A DNA stretch of 64,000 bases, from NCBI GenBank assembly GCA_030267565.1, contig BRXU01000003.1, positions 1,410,001 through 1,474,000 on the forward strand, given 5' to 3'. A program made the translations under genes and the position numbers. Position 1 is the stretch's first letter. The number at the start of each line of letters is the position of its first letter. Of the stretch, positions 30,892 to 42,000 are shown piece after piece. The notes below the pieces were generated by a model. It saw only the letters and a list, made by a program, of their open reading frames with translations. It did no database searches and was not told where the DNA came from. This DNA comes from Pleodorina starrii (lineage: Eukaryota > Chlorophyta > Chlorophyceae > Chlamydomonadales > Volvocaceae).

Positions 30892-33800
30892 GTGTTGGCG
30901 CGTGAAACCTCTGAGGATGGGGTGCCACAGACCGTGCAAGCTGTAGCCGACACGAGTGATTTGCTTCCGCCACCGCCGCAAGGCGAATTTTCGGATCGTA
31001 TGTTTTCGTTGGATGAATTTCGACGGATTGAGGGTGAACTGGAGAAGAAGTTCACATACGATGCCGCGGCGAACAATGACGGCAGCAATAGCTTGTGTAA
31101 CCGCTTTGCCTGTCCTGAACGTTCCTTCTTCGACCAAGATGTCTCGGGGGAAATCGTTTGGGCTCACCCTCCCTATACTCAAATCCGGGAATGGCAGCAG
31201 CATTACACCAAGTGCAAAGCAAAAGCACCGAGCAGTACGGCAGCGATGTTTGTCGCGCCTCAATGGCCGCATGTTGAGCAATTTTTTCGAGCAGCGGGAT
31301 ATAGGCTTTATAAAACCTACGCTCCGGGCTCAAAGTTGCTTTCGGTTCCTGACGCAGAGGGAGTGCGAAAGGAATTGCCAGAAAGCTTATGGCCGATTCA
31401 ACTCTGGTGGGATCCACCAACCGAATCAGCGAAGCTCAACGTACTGCGACCAGGAAGCTCTTACACAATGACTTTCGACGGATACGCGGAAGCAAAACCC
31501 GTAAATATTCTCGTCGACAGCGGTGCTTGTTGCAACGGGTTAGCGCACGGCTTCGTCGATCAAACGACCGTTAAACAGCTAGTCCTCAGGGTTCGTTCGT
31601 CACGCATATCCTCCGTACGGGTTGCGTCAGGCGAAACGACCAGACTTCTCGGAGAAGTCAGACTGCGCTTGCGAATTGGAAAACACACGGAGCGGATTAC
31701 TCTGCTCGTGCTGAAAGAGGGCGTCCCAGGGGTGCAAATTATTCTGAGCACAGACTGGCTCAAGCTTAGGCAAGCCAAGCTCGACTACAGCAAGGACACC
31801 CTCACAATTTCGCACAACGGCGCAAACCTCACCCTCACCCCGCAGTATGCCCAGCACGGGGCGGAAGGCTCCGACTTTGGAGACCCGTGGCTTAATGTGG
31901 CATTACCTCAGCTGTCAGAATCAGCTACCAACATACTCTCGGCAAAACAAGCAGCCAAGAGTATTGCACGAGGAGCGCGCAGTTATCTCATGATAGTGCG
32001 CAAGGAGCCGACGTCCAACGGCGATGCTACGCTCGCCGCAGCAGTCCAGAGCACACCGGGCAGTGCTCCCGACGACCTGGCACCGGACCAGGATATACAG
32101 GCGCTAATTGATGAATACAAGGACGTTTTTGAAGAGCTCCAAGGACTGCCGCCAGACCGCGGTATTGGTCACACAATTCCTCTCGTGCCGAACGCGGAAC
32201 CGCCAGCCAAGCGTATGTACAGGCTTTCACCAAATGAAATGCAAGAGGTACGAAAACAGGTCACAGATCTTCTGGCGAAAGGTTTCATTGAGCCCTCCAA
32301 TTCTCCCTTTGGGGCGCCAATCCTATTCGTCCAGAAACCAAACGGCGAGCTCCGTTTGTGCCTTGACTTCCGGGCGTTAAATAAGCTCACGGTGAAACGG
32401 CGGTATCCCATGCCTAACATCACTGAAATTTTCGATACGCTACAAGGTGCGCGAGTGTTTTCCTCGCTTGACCTCCAGCAAGGCTATTATCAGATCCGTA
32501 TTACTGATAAAGACGTCGAGAAGACGGGCTTTATCGCTCCGGGAATGGGTCAGTTCCAATTCAGGGTGCTTTGCTTTGGACTGACCAACGCGCCTGCAAC
32601 ATTTCAGTCAGTGATGAATGGCATATTTGCTAAGCATATCGGCAAATTCGTGCTGGTATACTTAGACGACATCCTGGTGTTCAGCAAAACACCGGAAGAG
32701 CATGTACAGCACCTTCGTACCGTGCTTCAACTGCTCAGAGAGCACCAGTTCAAGGCAAAGCTGTCCAAATGTGAATTCAACAAGCCACAGTTGAAATTCC
32801 TCGGCCACATTGTGAGCCGCGAAGGTCTGAAAGTCGACGATTCTAAAATCGCAACAGTACAGAATTGGCCTGTTCCCAAAGATGTTCGCAAATTACGCGA
32901 ATTCCTAGGCCTTGCCAACTATTTCAGACGCTTCATACAGGGGTATTCGGGGCTGGCATCGCCCTTGACAGCTTTAACCAGTGTGAAAGTGCCCTTCATC
33001 TGGTCGCCCAAATGCCAAGCTGCATTTGATGGCATTAAATTCGCCTTGAGCAACGCACCTGTCCTCGCCCTACCACAGCTCGACAAACCTTTCGAGGTCT
33101 GGTCCGACGCGTCGGTTAACGGAACGGGCGCCGTACTTATGCAGAACGGCCACCCCGTAGCCTACACTAGTAAGAAATTTACTAGTGCAGAATACAACTA
33201 CACGACCACGGATCAGGAATGCCTTGGAGTAATTCACGCACTCCAAGAGTGGCGCTGTTACCTAGAGGGAAGTGAATTTCTTCTGTTGACCGATCACAAC
33301 CCCCTGGTGTATCTGCATGAGCAGCGCGGAGCTGGCTTGCTGTCGCGGAGACAAGCAAGGTGGATGGAGTACTTACAGCGCTTCAGTGGCATGAAGTGGG
33401 AGTACCGTCCGGGTCGAACAAACGTGGCAGACCCACTAAGCAGGGTACATGAGGCAGTGCTATCGGTGCTTGCCACTGCGCTTACGGGTAGCGACATTGG
33501 CAGACTCATTCGTGAGGGATATGCTGGAGATCCCTGGTTTAAGAAACCGAAGGCAGCACGGTTGCAGTTAAAACGAAAGGACGGGTTCTGGTACCACGGT
33601 AACCAGATAGTCGTACCCAATGTCCCACAGCTGCGCACGCAAATCCTGAGGGAGTACCATGACACTCCGTTCAGTGGGCATCCCGGTGCACACCGCACCC
33701 AAGACGCGATCGCAAAACGGTTCTGGTGGCCTGGTCTCCACACAGACGTGCAACAGTATGTTGCTTCCTGCCCAAAGTGCCAGCGCAACAAACCCCTTAA

Positions 33801-35076
33801 TCAGAAGCCGGGGGGTCTACTGCAACCTCTCCCGATCCCGCAGGGAGTGTGGGAAAGCGTATCAATGGATCTGATTACACAGCTGCCAACCACGCAAGAT
33901 GGGCACGACGCGATTGTAGTGTTTGTGGACCGGCTCAGCAAGATGACCCACTTTGCTGCCACACACACATCCGTCACAGCAGAAGACTTGGCGCACCTGT
34001 TCGTGTCAACTGTCTTCAAGCAACACGGTTTACCCAAAAACATTGTTTCGGACCGTGATCCTCGGTTTACGAGCAAGTTTTGGACAGAAGTAACACGCCT
34101 ACTTGGTACTCAACTTTACATGAGCACGGCGTTTCATCCACAAACCGATGGCCAGACGGAACGGATGAACCGTCTCCTCGAGGAGACGCTACGGCACTAC
34201 ATTTCCCCGTTGCAAGACGACTGGGACAAACATCTACCGCTTGTTGAGTTTGCCATAAACAGTTCCAAGCAGGTATCGATAGGCACAACTCCGTTCATGC
34301 TGAATGGTGGACGACAGCCACGCACCCCGGCTGATCTCCAATTGCCTACCAAAGTGCCGGCTGCCGCATCTTTTGAGTCCAACTTACGCGAACGACTCGC
34401 GAAGGCAAAGGCGTGCCTGCAAGCTGCGCAGGAACGACAAAAGACGTTCGCTGACCGCCGCCGGAAGGTGGTCGCGTTCGCCGAGGGTCAAGAAGTGTTG
34501 CTCCACACCAAGAACATTACGTTCAAAACCCCTGGAACGCGCAAGCTCATGCCGCGCTACATCGGGCCGTTTCGCATTCTGAAAATGGTTACCCCGGTAG
34601 CAGCGAAGCTAGACTTGCCTCCTGAGATGCGCGTACACCCAGTGTTTCACGTTTCGCTTTTGCGACACTACAAGTCGGACGGCAGAACACCCCCACCGCC
34701 AGCCTTCAATCTAGGCGGCGAAGACTATTGGGCGGTTGAGGCCATTGTGGATCACAAAGACGTTCCTATCGGTCGCGGCAAGCACCGGCGGGAATACTTT
34801 GTCAAATGGCACGGCTTTCCAGCTACGGATAACAGCTGGGAGCCTGAAGCGAATCTTCGCGAGTCCGCACCCGTGGAACACGAGCTGGAGGCATATGAAG
34901 CAAAACTCCCAGAGGCGCAGCGCAAGGGAACGCGCCATGCGACCCTCTTGGACGAGTACAAAAGCTGCAGGAATGCACCTGCCCAGCCCCAACCCCAAAC
35001 CCAAAAGCGGCACATTCCCGAACAAGAACAGCCGAACCAACCGCTTCGACGGTCCAAACGGCTGAAGAGAAGATAA
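30892..35076 (+). CDS. pol: Pol polyprotein with Dam-like domain and chromodomain (copy A)
   Basis: An open frame of 1,394 codons; the first ATG is at 31000 (MFSLDEF). Domains in order: a phage Dam-like methyltransferase-type segment 31000-31470 (YDAAANNDGSNS, then IVWAHPPY at 31153-31176), aspartic protease (VDSGA, Asp 31516), reverse transcriptase (KPNGELRLCLDFRALN; YLDD at 32659-32670), RNase H (VWSDASVNGTGAV, TTDQECL, DHNPLVYL), integrase with HHCC (GHPGAHR to CPKCQ, 33670-33785) and DD35E core (MDLI 33864, SDRDPRF 34048, QTERMN 34153), GPF/Y (YIGPFRI), and a C-terminal chromodomain (EYFVKWHGFPATDNSWEPE, near 34790-34850). This is typical of chromoviruses. All catalytic residues I can check are intact. 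Confidence 0.95.
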   Translation: MLARETSEDGVPQTVQAVADTSDLLPPPPQGEFSDRMFSLDEFRRIEGELEKKFTYDAAANNDGSNSLCNRFACPERSFFDQDVSGEIVWAHPPYTQIREWQQHYTKCKAKAPSSTAAMFVAPQWPHVEQFFRAAGYRLYKTYAPGSKLLSVPDAEGVRKELPESLWPIQLWWDPPTESAKLNVLRPGSSYTMTFDGYAEAKPVNILVDSGACCNGLAHGFVDQTTVKQLVLRVRSSRISSVRVASGETTRLLGEVRLRLRIGKHTERITLLVLKEGVPGVQIILSTDWLKLRQAKLDYSKDTLTISHNGANLTLTPQYAQHGAEGSDFGDPWLNVALPQLSESATNILSAKQAAKSIARGARSYLMIVRKEPTSNGDATLAAAVQSTPGSAPDDLAPDQDIQALIDEYKDVFEELQGLPPDRGIGHTIPLVPNAEPPAKRMYRLSPNEMQEVRKQVTDLLAKGFIEPSNSPFGAPILFVQKPNGELRLCLDFRALNKLTVKRRYPMPNITEIFDTLQGARVFSSLDLQQGYYQIRITDKDVEKTGFIAPGMGQFQFRVLCFGLTNAPATFQSVMNGIFAKHIGKFVLVYLDDILVFSKTPEEHVQHLRTVLQLLREHQFKAKLSKCEFNKPQLKFLGHIVSREGLKVDDSKIATVQNWPVPKDVRKLREFLGLANYFRRFIQGYSGLASPLTALTSVKVPFIWSPKCQAAFDGIKFALSNAPVLALPQLDKPFEVWSDASVNGTGAVLMQNGHPVAYTSKKFTSAEYNYTTTDQECLGVIHALQEWRCYLEGSEFLLLTDHNPLVYLHEQRGAGLLSRRQARWMEYLQRFSGMKWEYRPGRTNVADPLSRVHEAVLSVLATALTGSDIGRLIREGYAGDPWFKKPKAARLQLKRKDGFWYHGNQIVVPNVPQLRTQILREYHDTPFSGHPGAHRTQDAIAKRFWWPGLHTDVQQYVASCPKCQRNKPLNQKPGGLLQPLPIPQGVWESVSMDLITQLPTTQDGHDAIVVFVDRLSKMTHFAATHTSVTAEDLAHLFVSTVFKQHGLPKNIVSDRDPRFTSKFWTEVTRLLGTQLYMSTAFHPQTDGQTERMNRLLEETLRHYISPLQDDWDKHLPLVEFAINSSKQVSIGTTPFMLNGGRQPRTPADLQLPTKVPAAASFESNLRERLAKAKACLQAAQERQKTFADRRRKVVAFAEGQEVLLHTKNITFKTPGTRKLMPRYIGPFRILKMVTPVAAKLDLPPEMRVHPVFHVSLLRHYKSDGRTPPPPAFNLGGEDYWAVEAIVDHKDVPIGRGKHRREYFVKWHGFPATDNSWEPEANLRESAPVEHELEAYEAKLPEAQRKGTRHATLLDEYKSCRNAPAQPQPQTQKRHIPEQEQPNQPLRRSKRLKRR

Positions 35077-35107
35077 ATCCGTACTACGGAGCTCTCGGGA
35101 CGCTCGC

Positions 35108-35123
35108 TTCAGAGGGGGGGGAA
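35108..35123 (+). other. Polypurine tract before LTR 2
   Basis: TTCAGAGGGGGGGGAA immediately precedes TGTAAG. The same tract precedes the TRIM 3' LTR in the antisense direction. Confidence 0.85.
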
Positions 35124-35524
35124 TGTAAGAGGGGATTCCGGACTAAGCGCGACGCGCGGGTCCGACCCGTTGGTCACGTAACAACGTGAACCTTCAAAGT
35201 AACAGAATCAGACATATTAATAATAAATATTAATACAGTCCAAAGACTAGTGTGGTGTGTCACTAGTTGGAGGAGTTCTCAGAGAGAACACAGAAGATAC
35301 TTGATCTGTCGTATCACGATACGGCACGCGGCTTGGCGAGGGCCGTGAAGTAGAAAAGCTCGTCGGGCTAGGGCATGGTGCCATTGCTTACACACTGCGG
35401 TCCAGGTTCAATACCTGGCTAGGCCCATACTTCCGTTTACATCTCACTCGCTTAAGGTATAAAGATCCACGCTTCCGCACAGGTCTGCCACTCGGCAGAC
35501 TAAGATAGAATCTCATTCATTACA
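35124..35524 (+). repeat. LTR 2 (shared middle LTR)
   Basis: 401 bp, serving as 3' LTR of copy A and 5' LTR of copy B. It appears identical to LTR 3. Confidence 0.95.
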
Positions 35525-35540
35525 GTGGTATCGAGACCAA

Positions 35541-35586
35541 CGGGTCGGACCCGCGCGTCGCGCTAAGTCCGGAATCCCCTCTTACA
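35541..35586 (-). repeat. Inverted copy of LTR start (copy B)
   Basis: The same 46-bp inverted piece as in copy A, next to the PBS TGGTATCGAGACCA (35526-35539). Confidence 0.9.
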
Positions 35587-35590
35587 TTAA

Positions 35591-36070
35591 TGTAGTGCTT
35601 GGGCGGAGCAAAGGCTACTCGAGTTGCTGTGCGACGCCTTTCTTAGGCTTTATGCTAGCCGACTGTACGGCACCTATGACCTCGGCGTTACATTTCCCCC
35701 CCTCTGAAGGGAACGTCCTCGGTCCTCACTGCGTCCTCGCAGTGTCTGTGCACAGTCCACTCCGCCTTTCATCACCTTTGCATGCCTGGGGTCTTAGCCA
35801 GGTCTTCGGCATTGGGGTGGACAACTTCCCAAGTCAGGTCATGCCGCGGCATACATGCCTCTAGCCTTTATTTGCAAGGTTTTCTGGAGTGGAAGCCTCT
35901 CCGCGAGTACCAGGGATCGAACTGACGACCTCTGAGAGACTGTACGACAGTACTGGTCTCGATACCAATGTAGTGCTTGGGCGGAGCAAAGGCTACTCGA
36001 GTTGCTGTGCGACGCCTTTCTTAGGCTTTATGCTAGCCGACTGTACGGCACCTATGACCTCGGCGTTACA
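35591..36070 (-). mobile_element. TRIM-like mini-LTR element, antisense, unit 1 of copy B
   Basis: LTRs 35591-35692 and 35969-36070 with the same interior as unit 1 of copy A. Confidence 0.85.
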
Positions 36071-36074
36071 TTAA

Positions 36075-36176
36075 TGTAGTGCTTGGGCGGAGCAAAGGCT
36101 ACTCGAGATGCTGTGCGACGCCTTTCTTAGGCTTTATGCTAGCCGATTGTACGGCACCTGTAACCTCGGCGTTACA
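36075..36176 (-). repeat. Solo TRIM LTR in copy B
   Basis: A single 102-bp LTR of the unit-2 sequence type stands where copy A has a complete LTR-interior-LTR unit, as expected from LTR-LTR recombination. Confidence 0.85.
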
Positions 36177-36188
36177 TTCCCCCCCCTC

Positions 36189-36758
36189 TGATTTGCTTCC
36201 GCCACCGCCGCAAGGCGAATTTTCGGATCGTATGTTTTCGTTGGATGAATTTCGACGGATTGAGGGTGAACTGGAGAAGAAGTTCACATACGATGCCGCG
36301 GCGAACAATGACGGCAGCAATAGCTTGTGTAACCGCTTTGCCTGTCCTGAACGTTCCTTCTTCGACCAAGATGTCTCGGGGGAAATCGTTTGGGCTCACC
36401 CTCCCTATACTCAAATCCGGGAATGGCAGCAGCATTACACCAAGTGCAAAGCAAAAGCACCGAGCAGTACGGCAGCGATGTTTGTCGCGCCTCAATGGCC
36501 GCATGTTGAGCAATTTTTTCGAGCAGCGGGATATAGGCTTTATAAAACCTACGCTCCGGGCTCAAAGTTGCTTTCGGTTCCTGACGCAGAGGGAGTGCGA
36601 AAGGAATTGCCAGAAAGCTTATGGCCGATTCAACTCTGGTGGGATCCACCAACCGAATCAGCGAAGCTCAACGTACTGCGACCAGGAAGCTCTTACACAA
36701 TGACTTTCGACGGATACGCGGAAGCAAAACCCGTAAATATTCTCGTCGACAGCGGTGC
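36189..36758 (+). repeat. Duplicate of the pol 5' segment upstream of gag (copy B)
   Basis: Same as 27991-28560; its source in this copy is 39155-39724. Confidence 0.9.
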
Positions 36759-38812
36759 GGACAGCGGTGCGACAGCGGAGCGGGGCTGAGGTCGCCGACC
36801 TCAACCCCGCTCCGGTGAGGCCCATCAAAAAGAAGAAGGGCAAAAAGCAGATCAAAAAGCAAACCATTGGTTCGCTTTACGCTAAGACCCGAGCGAGGGT
36901 CAAGTCCAGTCGCGTGATCGCCGACGATCACAAGCATAGTCCCGCTAGGCGGGCCAAAGCCGTTCCTAAGAAACATATTCGCTTCTCTGATGATGGCAAT
37001 ATTCTTTCGGACGACCCACAGGAGGCCTCCGAGTTGGCCAACGCTGTTAAGGAGCTCGGCCTGGCCGATAACCAGGCCGCTGAGGGTCAGGAGACCCACA
37101 CCGTCGCTGAGCTCATGGCGATGGTGAAGAAGCTCCTCGTGCAGCAGGACAACAATGCCAGGGAGATCAAGAAGCTGAAGGAGAAGCGGCGCAAGGACGC
37201 CGAAGCCCGCCAGCGCTGCAAGCGCAAGGCGGACAAGTCGGCTCCAACTACCTCGGCATCAGCCTCGTCCATCGTGTCGGACTCCGCTGAGACCGCCAGC
37301 AGCTCGTCCTCGTCGCAGGACGGCAAGGCCAAGCGCTCCCAGAAGGAGCGGCGCAAGGCTTCGAAGCTGGCCAAGCGGGCGCAGCGGCAGGCGGAGCGCG
37401 AGTTCGACGCGCTGCTGAAGGACCAGCAGGCATGGAACGCGGGGCCGGGCCAGGAGGAGGCTCGCCGCCGGGCGGCGAGCCCAGCTCGCCGCCAGGGCGG
37501 GAGCGACCGCGGGGAGCAGCTTCCCGACGGACAGCAGCCGGCCGGCAACAACGTGCAGCAGCCGCCCCAGAACGCAGCGCCCAGCAACGGCGCCGCGGCT
37601 CAGGCGGGCGGCGTGCAGCAGCAGGCGGCTGCGGGCTCCCCCGGGGAGGGCTCCGCGCCCGAGCAGCCGCGGTACCCCACCACCCGCGGCCTGTACGCCG
37701 CCCAGATCAGGGAGATCCGTCCCCTCGCCGTCCGCGACATTTGGCGGATGGCCGACCTGCTGTACGACACGACGTTCAGCGACGCGTTCAGGTTGATCTG
37801 GGAATCGGTGGTGGAGGGACTCCGGCAGTCCGGCATCCACGGCAAGCCGGACGACGAGTTCGTTACCTGGGCACGCAAGGAGACGTTCCGGGCCCTGGAC
37901 AACCGGAAGCAGGCGCACCAGAGCGCACAGAGCGGCCCAGGGCCCAGCAACGGCGCTCCGCGGCCGGCCGTCTCTTACCTGCAGGCGGCCGCGGCGGCGA
38001 ACCCGGACATGCCGCCGGCGGTGTTCTTCGAGCCCAGGTTGCAGCAGCAGCCACTGGAGCAGCAGCCGGCCGCGGGCCACGCCGCAGCTCCGGCGGCGCA
38101 GCTGCCGTTGCCGCCCAACTACGCCCAGGGGGCGGGGCGCGCCCAGGCTTCCGGCAACATGAACGGCACCCACAGTGAGGTGGGCTCGGGTCGAAAATTG
38201 CCTGTCCCTGTTAAGTTCCACGGGAAAACCGACACGCACATCTCGTGCACACAGACATGGTTTGATTCCCTCGTTCAATACATGGAAACTAGCGGGCTGG
38301 CACCGACTCAGCACTTCGTTTTCTGGTTGACGGGAAAAGCGCAGGAGTGGGGCCAGGCATTACTAAAGTCGTACACCGACAAAAATGAGGTCCTCACTTT
38401 GCCTGCATTGCGTGCTGCATTCCTTTTGCAATATGGGGATGTGCGCCGTCATACCGAGCAAGAAGTGCGCGACCGTTTGTTTGCCGGGGAGCATAACATG
38501 AAATCTAGCGAACGCGTGCAAGAGTACACGCAGCGTTTCCGCGATATTATTCGAGATGCGCGTAGCATGACGCAAGTAGAAATGGTCACTTGGTACGTGC
38601 ACGGCCTTCCTCCGTCGATGCGCAAATGGTGCGCTACCGACGCAGCCGGTCGCGACTGGAAACGCCTGGATGACTTAATTGAGTTCGCCCTGGGACAGGA
38701 AATTCGGATGCGAGTTGCTAACTTGAAATCCGCGAACTTAAATTTTGTTTCCACCCCCCGTAACAAACTGTCCAAAAAAACAGGACCGCCAGCAAAAGCG
38801 GCCGCCAATTAA
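36755..38812 (+). CDS. gag: Retrotransposon gag (copy B)
   Basis: The same 685-codon frame as copy A, including the missing ATG at the 5' end and the TAA before the zinc knuckle. The conserved capsid domain lies at about 38190-38730. I see no amino-acid difference from copy A. Confidence 0.85.
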   Translation: MRTAVRQRSGAEVADLNPAPVRPIKKKKGKKQIKKQTIGSLYAKTRARVKSSRVIADDHKHSPARRAKAVPKKHIRFSDDGNILSDDPQEASELANAVKELGLADNQAAEGQETHTVAELMAMVKKLLVQQDNNAREIKKLKEKRRKDAEARQRCKRKADKSAPTTSASASSIVSDSAETASSSSSSQDGKAKRSQKERRKASKLAKRAQRQAEREFDALLKDQQAWNAGPGQEEARRRAASPARRQGGSDRGEQLPDGQQPAGNNVQQPPQNAAPSNGAAAQAGGVQQQAAAGSPGEGSAPEQPRYPTTRGLYAAQIREIRPLAVRDIWRMADLLYDTTFSDAFRLIWESVVEGLRQSGIHGKPDDEFVTWARKETFRALDNRKQAHQSAQSGPGPSNGAPRPAVSYLQAAAAANPDMPPAVFFEPRLQQQPLEQQPAAGHAAAPAAQLPLPPNYAQGAGRAQASGNMNGTHSEVGSGRKLPVPVKFHGKTDTHISCTQTWFDSLVQYMETSGLAPTQHFVFWLTGKAQEWGQALLKSYTDKNEVLTLPALRAAFLLQYGDVRRHTEQEVRDRLFAGEHNMKSSERVQEYTQRFRDIIRDARSMTQVEMVTWYVHGLPPSMRKWCATDAAGRDWKRLDDLIEFALGQEIRMRVANLKSANLNFVSTPRNKLSKKTGPPAKAAAN

Positions 38813-39032
38813 CTGCCGCGACTGTGGGCTCTTGAGAGATGACATCAAGGCCCATAAGGCGAGCGGCGAGTGCGACCGCGTTCTTCAAATCGCGGGCAAG
38901 CCGCCGCGGTTTAACCACAACGAGCGGAAGGGAGGCCGCGGTGGCGGCCGGTTCGGCAACGGGGGCGGGCGCGGTGGTGGCCGGGGAGGCCGAGGCCAGG
39001 GTCGGCAGGACCCATCCCAGATGCAGGAGTGA
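38745..39032 (+). CDS. Zinc-knuckle / RGG nucleocapsid frame (copy B)
   Basis: Same as in copy A: +1 to gag, CX2C...H...C motif plus RGG tail, ending in TGA, with the frame open beyond into pol. Confidence 0.7.
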   Translation: MFPPPVTNCPKKQDRQQKRPPINCRDCGLLRDDIKAHKASGECDRVLQIAGKPPRFNHNERKGGRGGGRFGNGGGRGGGRGGRGQGRQDPSQMQE

Positions 39033-39089
39033 GGGTCCGGCAAGCGTGAAGGGAGAGCGGCGGGTTCAGACGAACCTAAGCTTGCGGCG

Positions 39090-42000
39090 GTGTTGGCGCG
39101 TGAAACCTCTGAGGATGGGGTGCCACAGACCGTGCAAGCTGTAGCCGACACGAGTGATTTGCTTCCGCCACCGCCGCAAGGCGAATTTTCGGATCGTATG
39201 TTTTCGTTGGATGAATTTCGACGGATTGAGGGTGAACTGGAGAAGAAGTTCACATACGATGCCGCGGCGAACAATGACGGCAGCAATAGCTTGTGTAACC
39301 GCTTTGCCTGTCCTGAACGTTCCTTCTTCGACCAAGATGTCTCGGGGGAAATCGTTTGGGCTCACCCTCCCTATACTCAAATCCGGGAATGGCAGCAGCA
39401 TTACACCAAGTGCAAAGCAAAAGCACCGAGCAGTACGGCAGCGATGTTTGTCGCGCCTCAATGGCCGCATGTTGAGCAATTTTTTCGAGCAGCGGGATAT
39501 AGGCTTTATAAAACCTACGCTCCGGGCTCAAAGTTGCTTTCGGTTCCTGACGCAGAGGGAGTGCGAAAGGAATTGCCAGAAAGCTTATGGCCGATTCAAC
39601 TCTGGTGGGATCCACCAACCGAATCAGCGAAGCTCAACGTACTGCGACCAGGAAGCTCTTACACAATGACTTTCGACGGATACGCGGAAGCAAAACCCGT
39701 AAATATTCTCGTCGACAGCGGTGCTTGTTGCAACGGGTTAGCGCACGGCTTCGTCGATCAAACGACCGTTAAACAGCTAGTCCTCAGGGTTCGTTCGTCA
39801 CGCATATCCTCCGTACGGGTTGCGTCAGGCGAAACGACCAGACTTCTCGGAGAAGTCAGACTGCGCTTGCGAATTGGAAAACACACGGAGCGGATTACTC
39901 TGCTCGTGCTGAAAGAGGGCGTCCCAGGGGTGCAAATTATTCTGAGCACAGACTGGCTCAAGCTTAGGCAAGCCAAGCTCGACTACAGCAAGGACACCCT
40001 CACAATTTCGCACAACGGCGCAAACCTCACCCTCACCCCGCAGTATGCCCAGCACGGGGCGGAAGGCTCCGACTTTGGAGACCCGTGGCTTAATGTGGCA
40101 TTACCTCAGCTGTCAGAATCAGCTACCAACATACTCTCGGCAAAACAAGCAGCCAAGAGTATTGCACGAGGAGCGCGCAGTTATCTCATGATAGTGCGCA
40201 AGGAGCCGACGTCCAACGGCGATGCTACGCTCGCCGCAGCAGTCCAGAGCACACCGGGCAGTGCTCCCGACGACCTGGCACCGGACCAGGATATACAGGC
40301 GCTAATTGATGAATACAAGGACGTTTTTGAAGAGCTCCAAGGACTGCCGCCAGACCGCGGTATTGGTCACACAATTCCTCTCGTGCCGAACGCGGAACCG
40401 CCAGCCAAGCGTATGTACAGGCTTTCACCAAATGAAATGCAAGAGGTACGAAAACAGGTCACAGATCTTCTGGCGAAAGGTTTCATTGAGCCCTCCAATT
40501 CTCCCTTTGGGGCGCCAATCCTATTCGTCCAGAAACCAAACGGCGAGCTCCGTTTGTGCCTTGACTTCCGGGCGTTAAATAAGCTCACGGTGAAACGGCG
40601 GTATCCCATGCCTAACATCACTGAAATTTTCGATACGCTACAAGGTGCGCGAGTGTTTTCCTCGCTTGACCTCCAGCAAGGCTATTATCAGATCCGTATT
40701 ACTGATAAAGACGTCGAGAAGACGGGCTTTATCGCTCCGGGAATGGGTCAGTTCCAATTCAGGGTGCTTTGCTTTGGACTGACCAACGCGCCTGCAACAT
40801 TTCAGTCAGTGATGAATGGCATATTTGCTAAGCATATCGGCAAATTCGTGCTGGTATACTTAGACGACATCCTGGTGTTCAGCAAAACACCGGAAGAGCA
40901 TGTACAGCACCTTCGTACCGTGCTTCAACTGCTCAGAGAGCACCAGTTCAAGGCAAAGCTGTCCAAATGTGAATTCAACAAGCCACAGTTGAAATTCCTC
41001 GGCCACATTGTGAGCCGCGAAGGTCTGAAAGTCGACGATTCTAAAATCGCAACAGTACAGAATTGGCCTGTTCCCAAAGATGTTCGCAAATTACGCGAAT
41101 TCCTAGGCCTTGCCAACTATTTCAGACGCTTCATACAGGGGTATTCGGGGCTGGCATCGCCCTTGACAGCTTTAACCAGTGTGAAAGTGCCCTTCATCTG
41201 GTCGCCCAAATGCCAAGCTGCATTTGATGGCATTAAATTCGCCTTGAGCAACGCACCTGTCCTCGCCCTACCACAGCTCGACAAACCTTTCGAGGTCTGG
41301 TCCGACGCGTCGGTTAACGGAACGGGCGCCGTACTTATGCAGAACGGCCACCCCGTAGCCTACACTAGTAAGAAATTTACTAGTGCAGAATACAACTACA
41401 CGACCACGGATCAGGAATGCCTTGGAGTAATTCACGCACTCCAAGAGTGGCGCTGTTACCTAGAGGGAAGTGAATTTCTTCTGTTGACCGATCACAACCC
41501 CCTGGTGTATCTGCATGAGCAGCGCGGAGCTGGCTTGCTGTCGCGGAGACAAGCAAGGTGGATGGAGTACTTACAGCGCTTCAGTGGCATGAAGTGGGAG
41601 TACCGTCCGGGTCGAACAAACGTGGCAGACCCACTAAGCAGGGTACATGAGGCAGTGCTATCGGTGCTTGCCACTGCGCTTACGGGTAGCGACATTGGCA
41701 GACTCATTCGTGAGGGATATGCTGGAGATCCCTGGTTTAAGAAACCGAAGGCAGCACGGTTGCAGTTAAAACGAAAGGACGGGTTCTGGTACCACGGTAA
41801 CCAGATAGTCGTACCCAATGTCCCACAGCTGCGCACGCAAATCCTGAGGGAGTACCATGACACTCCGTTCAGTGGGCATCCCGGTGCACACCGCACCCAA
41901 GACGCGATCGCAAAACGGTTCTGGTGGCCTGGTCTCCACACAGACGTGCAACAGTATGTTGCTTCCTGCCCAAAGTGCCAGCGCAACAAACCCCTTAATC

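Noticed and set aside
27015..36176. Regularly spaced 102-bp repeats as a CRISPR array
   Set aside because: They are LTRs (TG...CA) with adjacent PBS and polypurine tract, spacing is unequal, and the context is eukaryotic.
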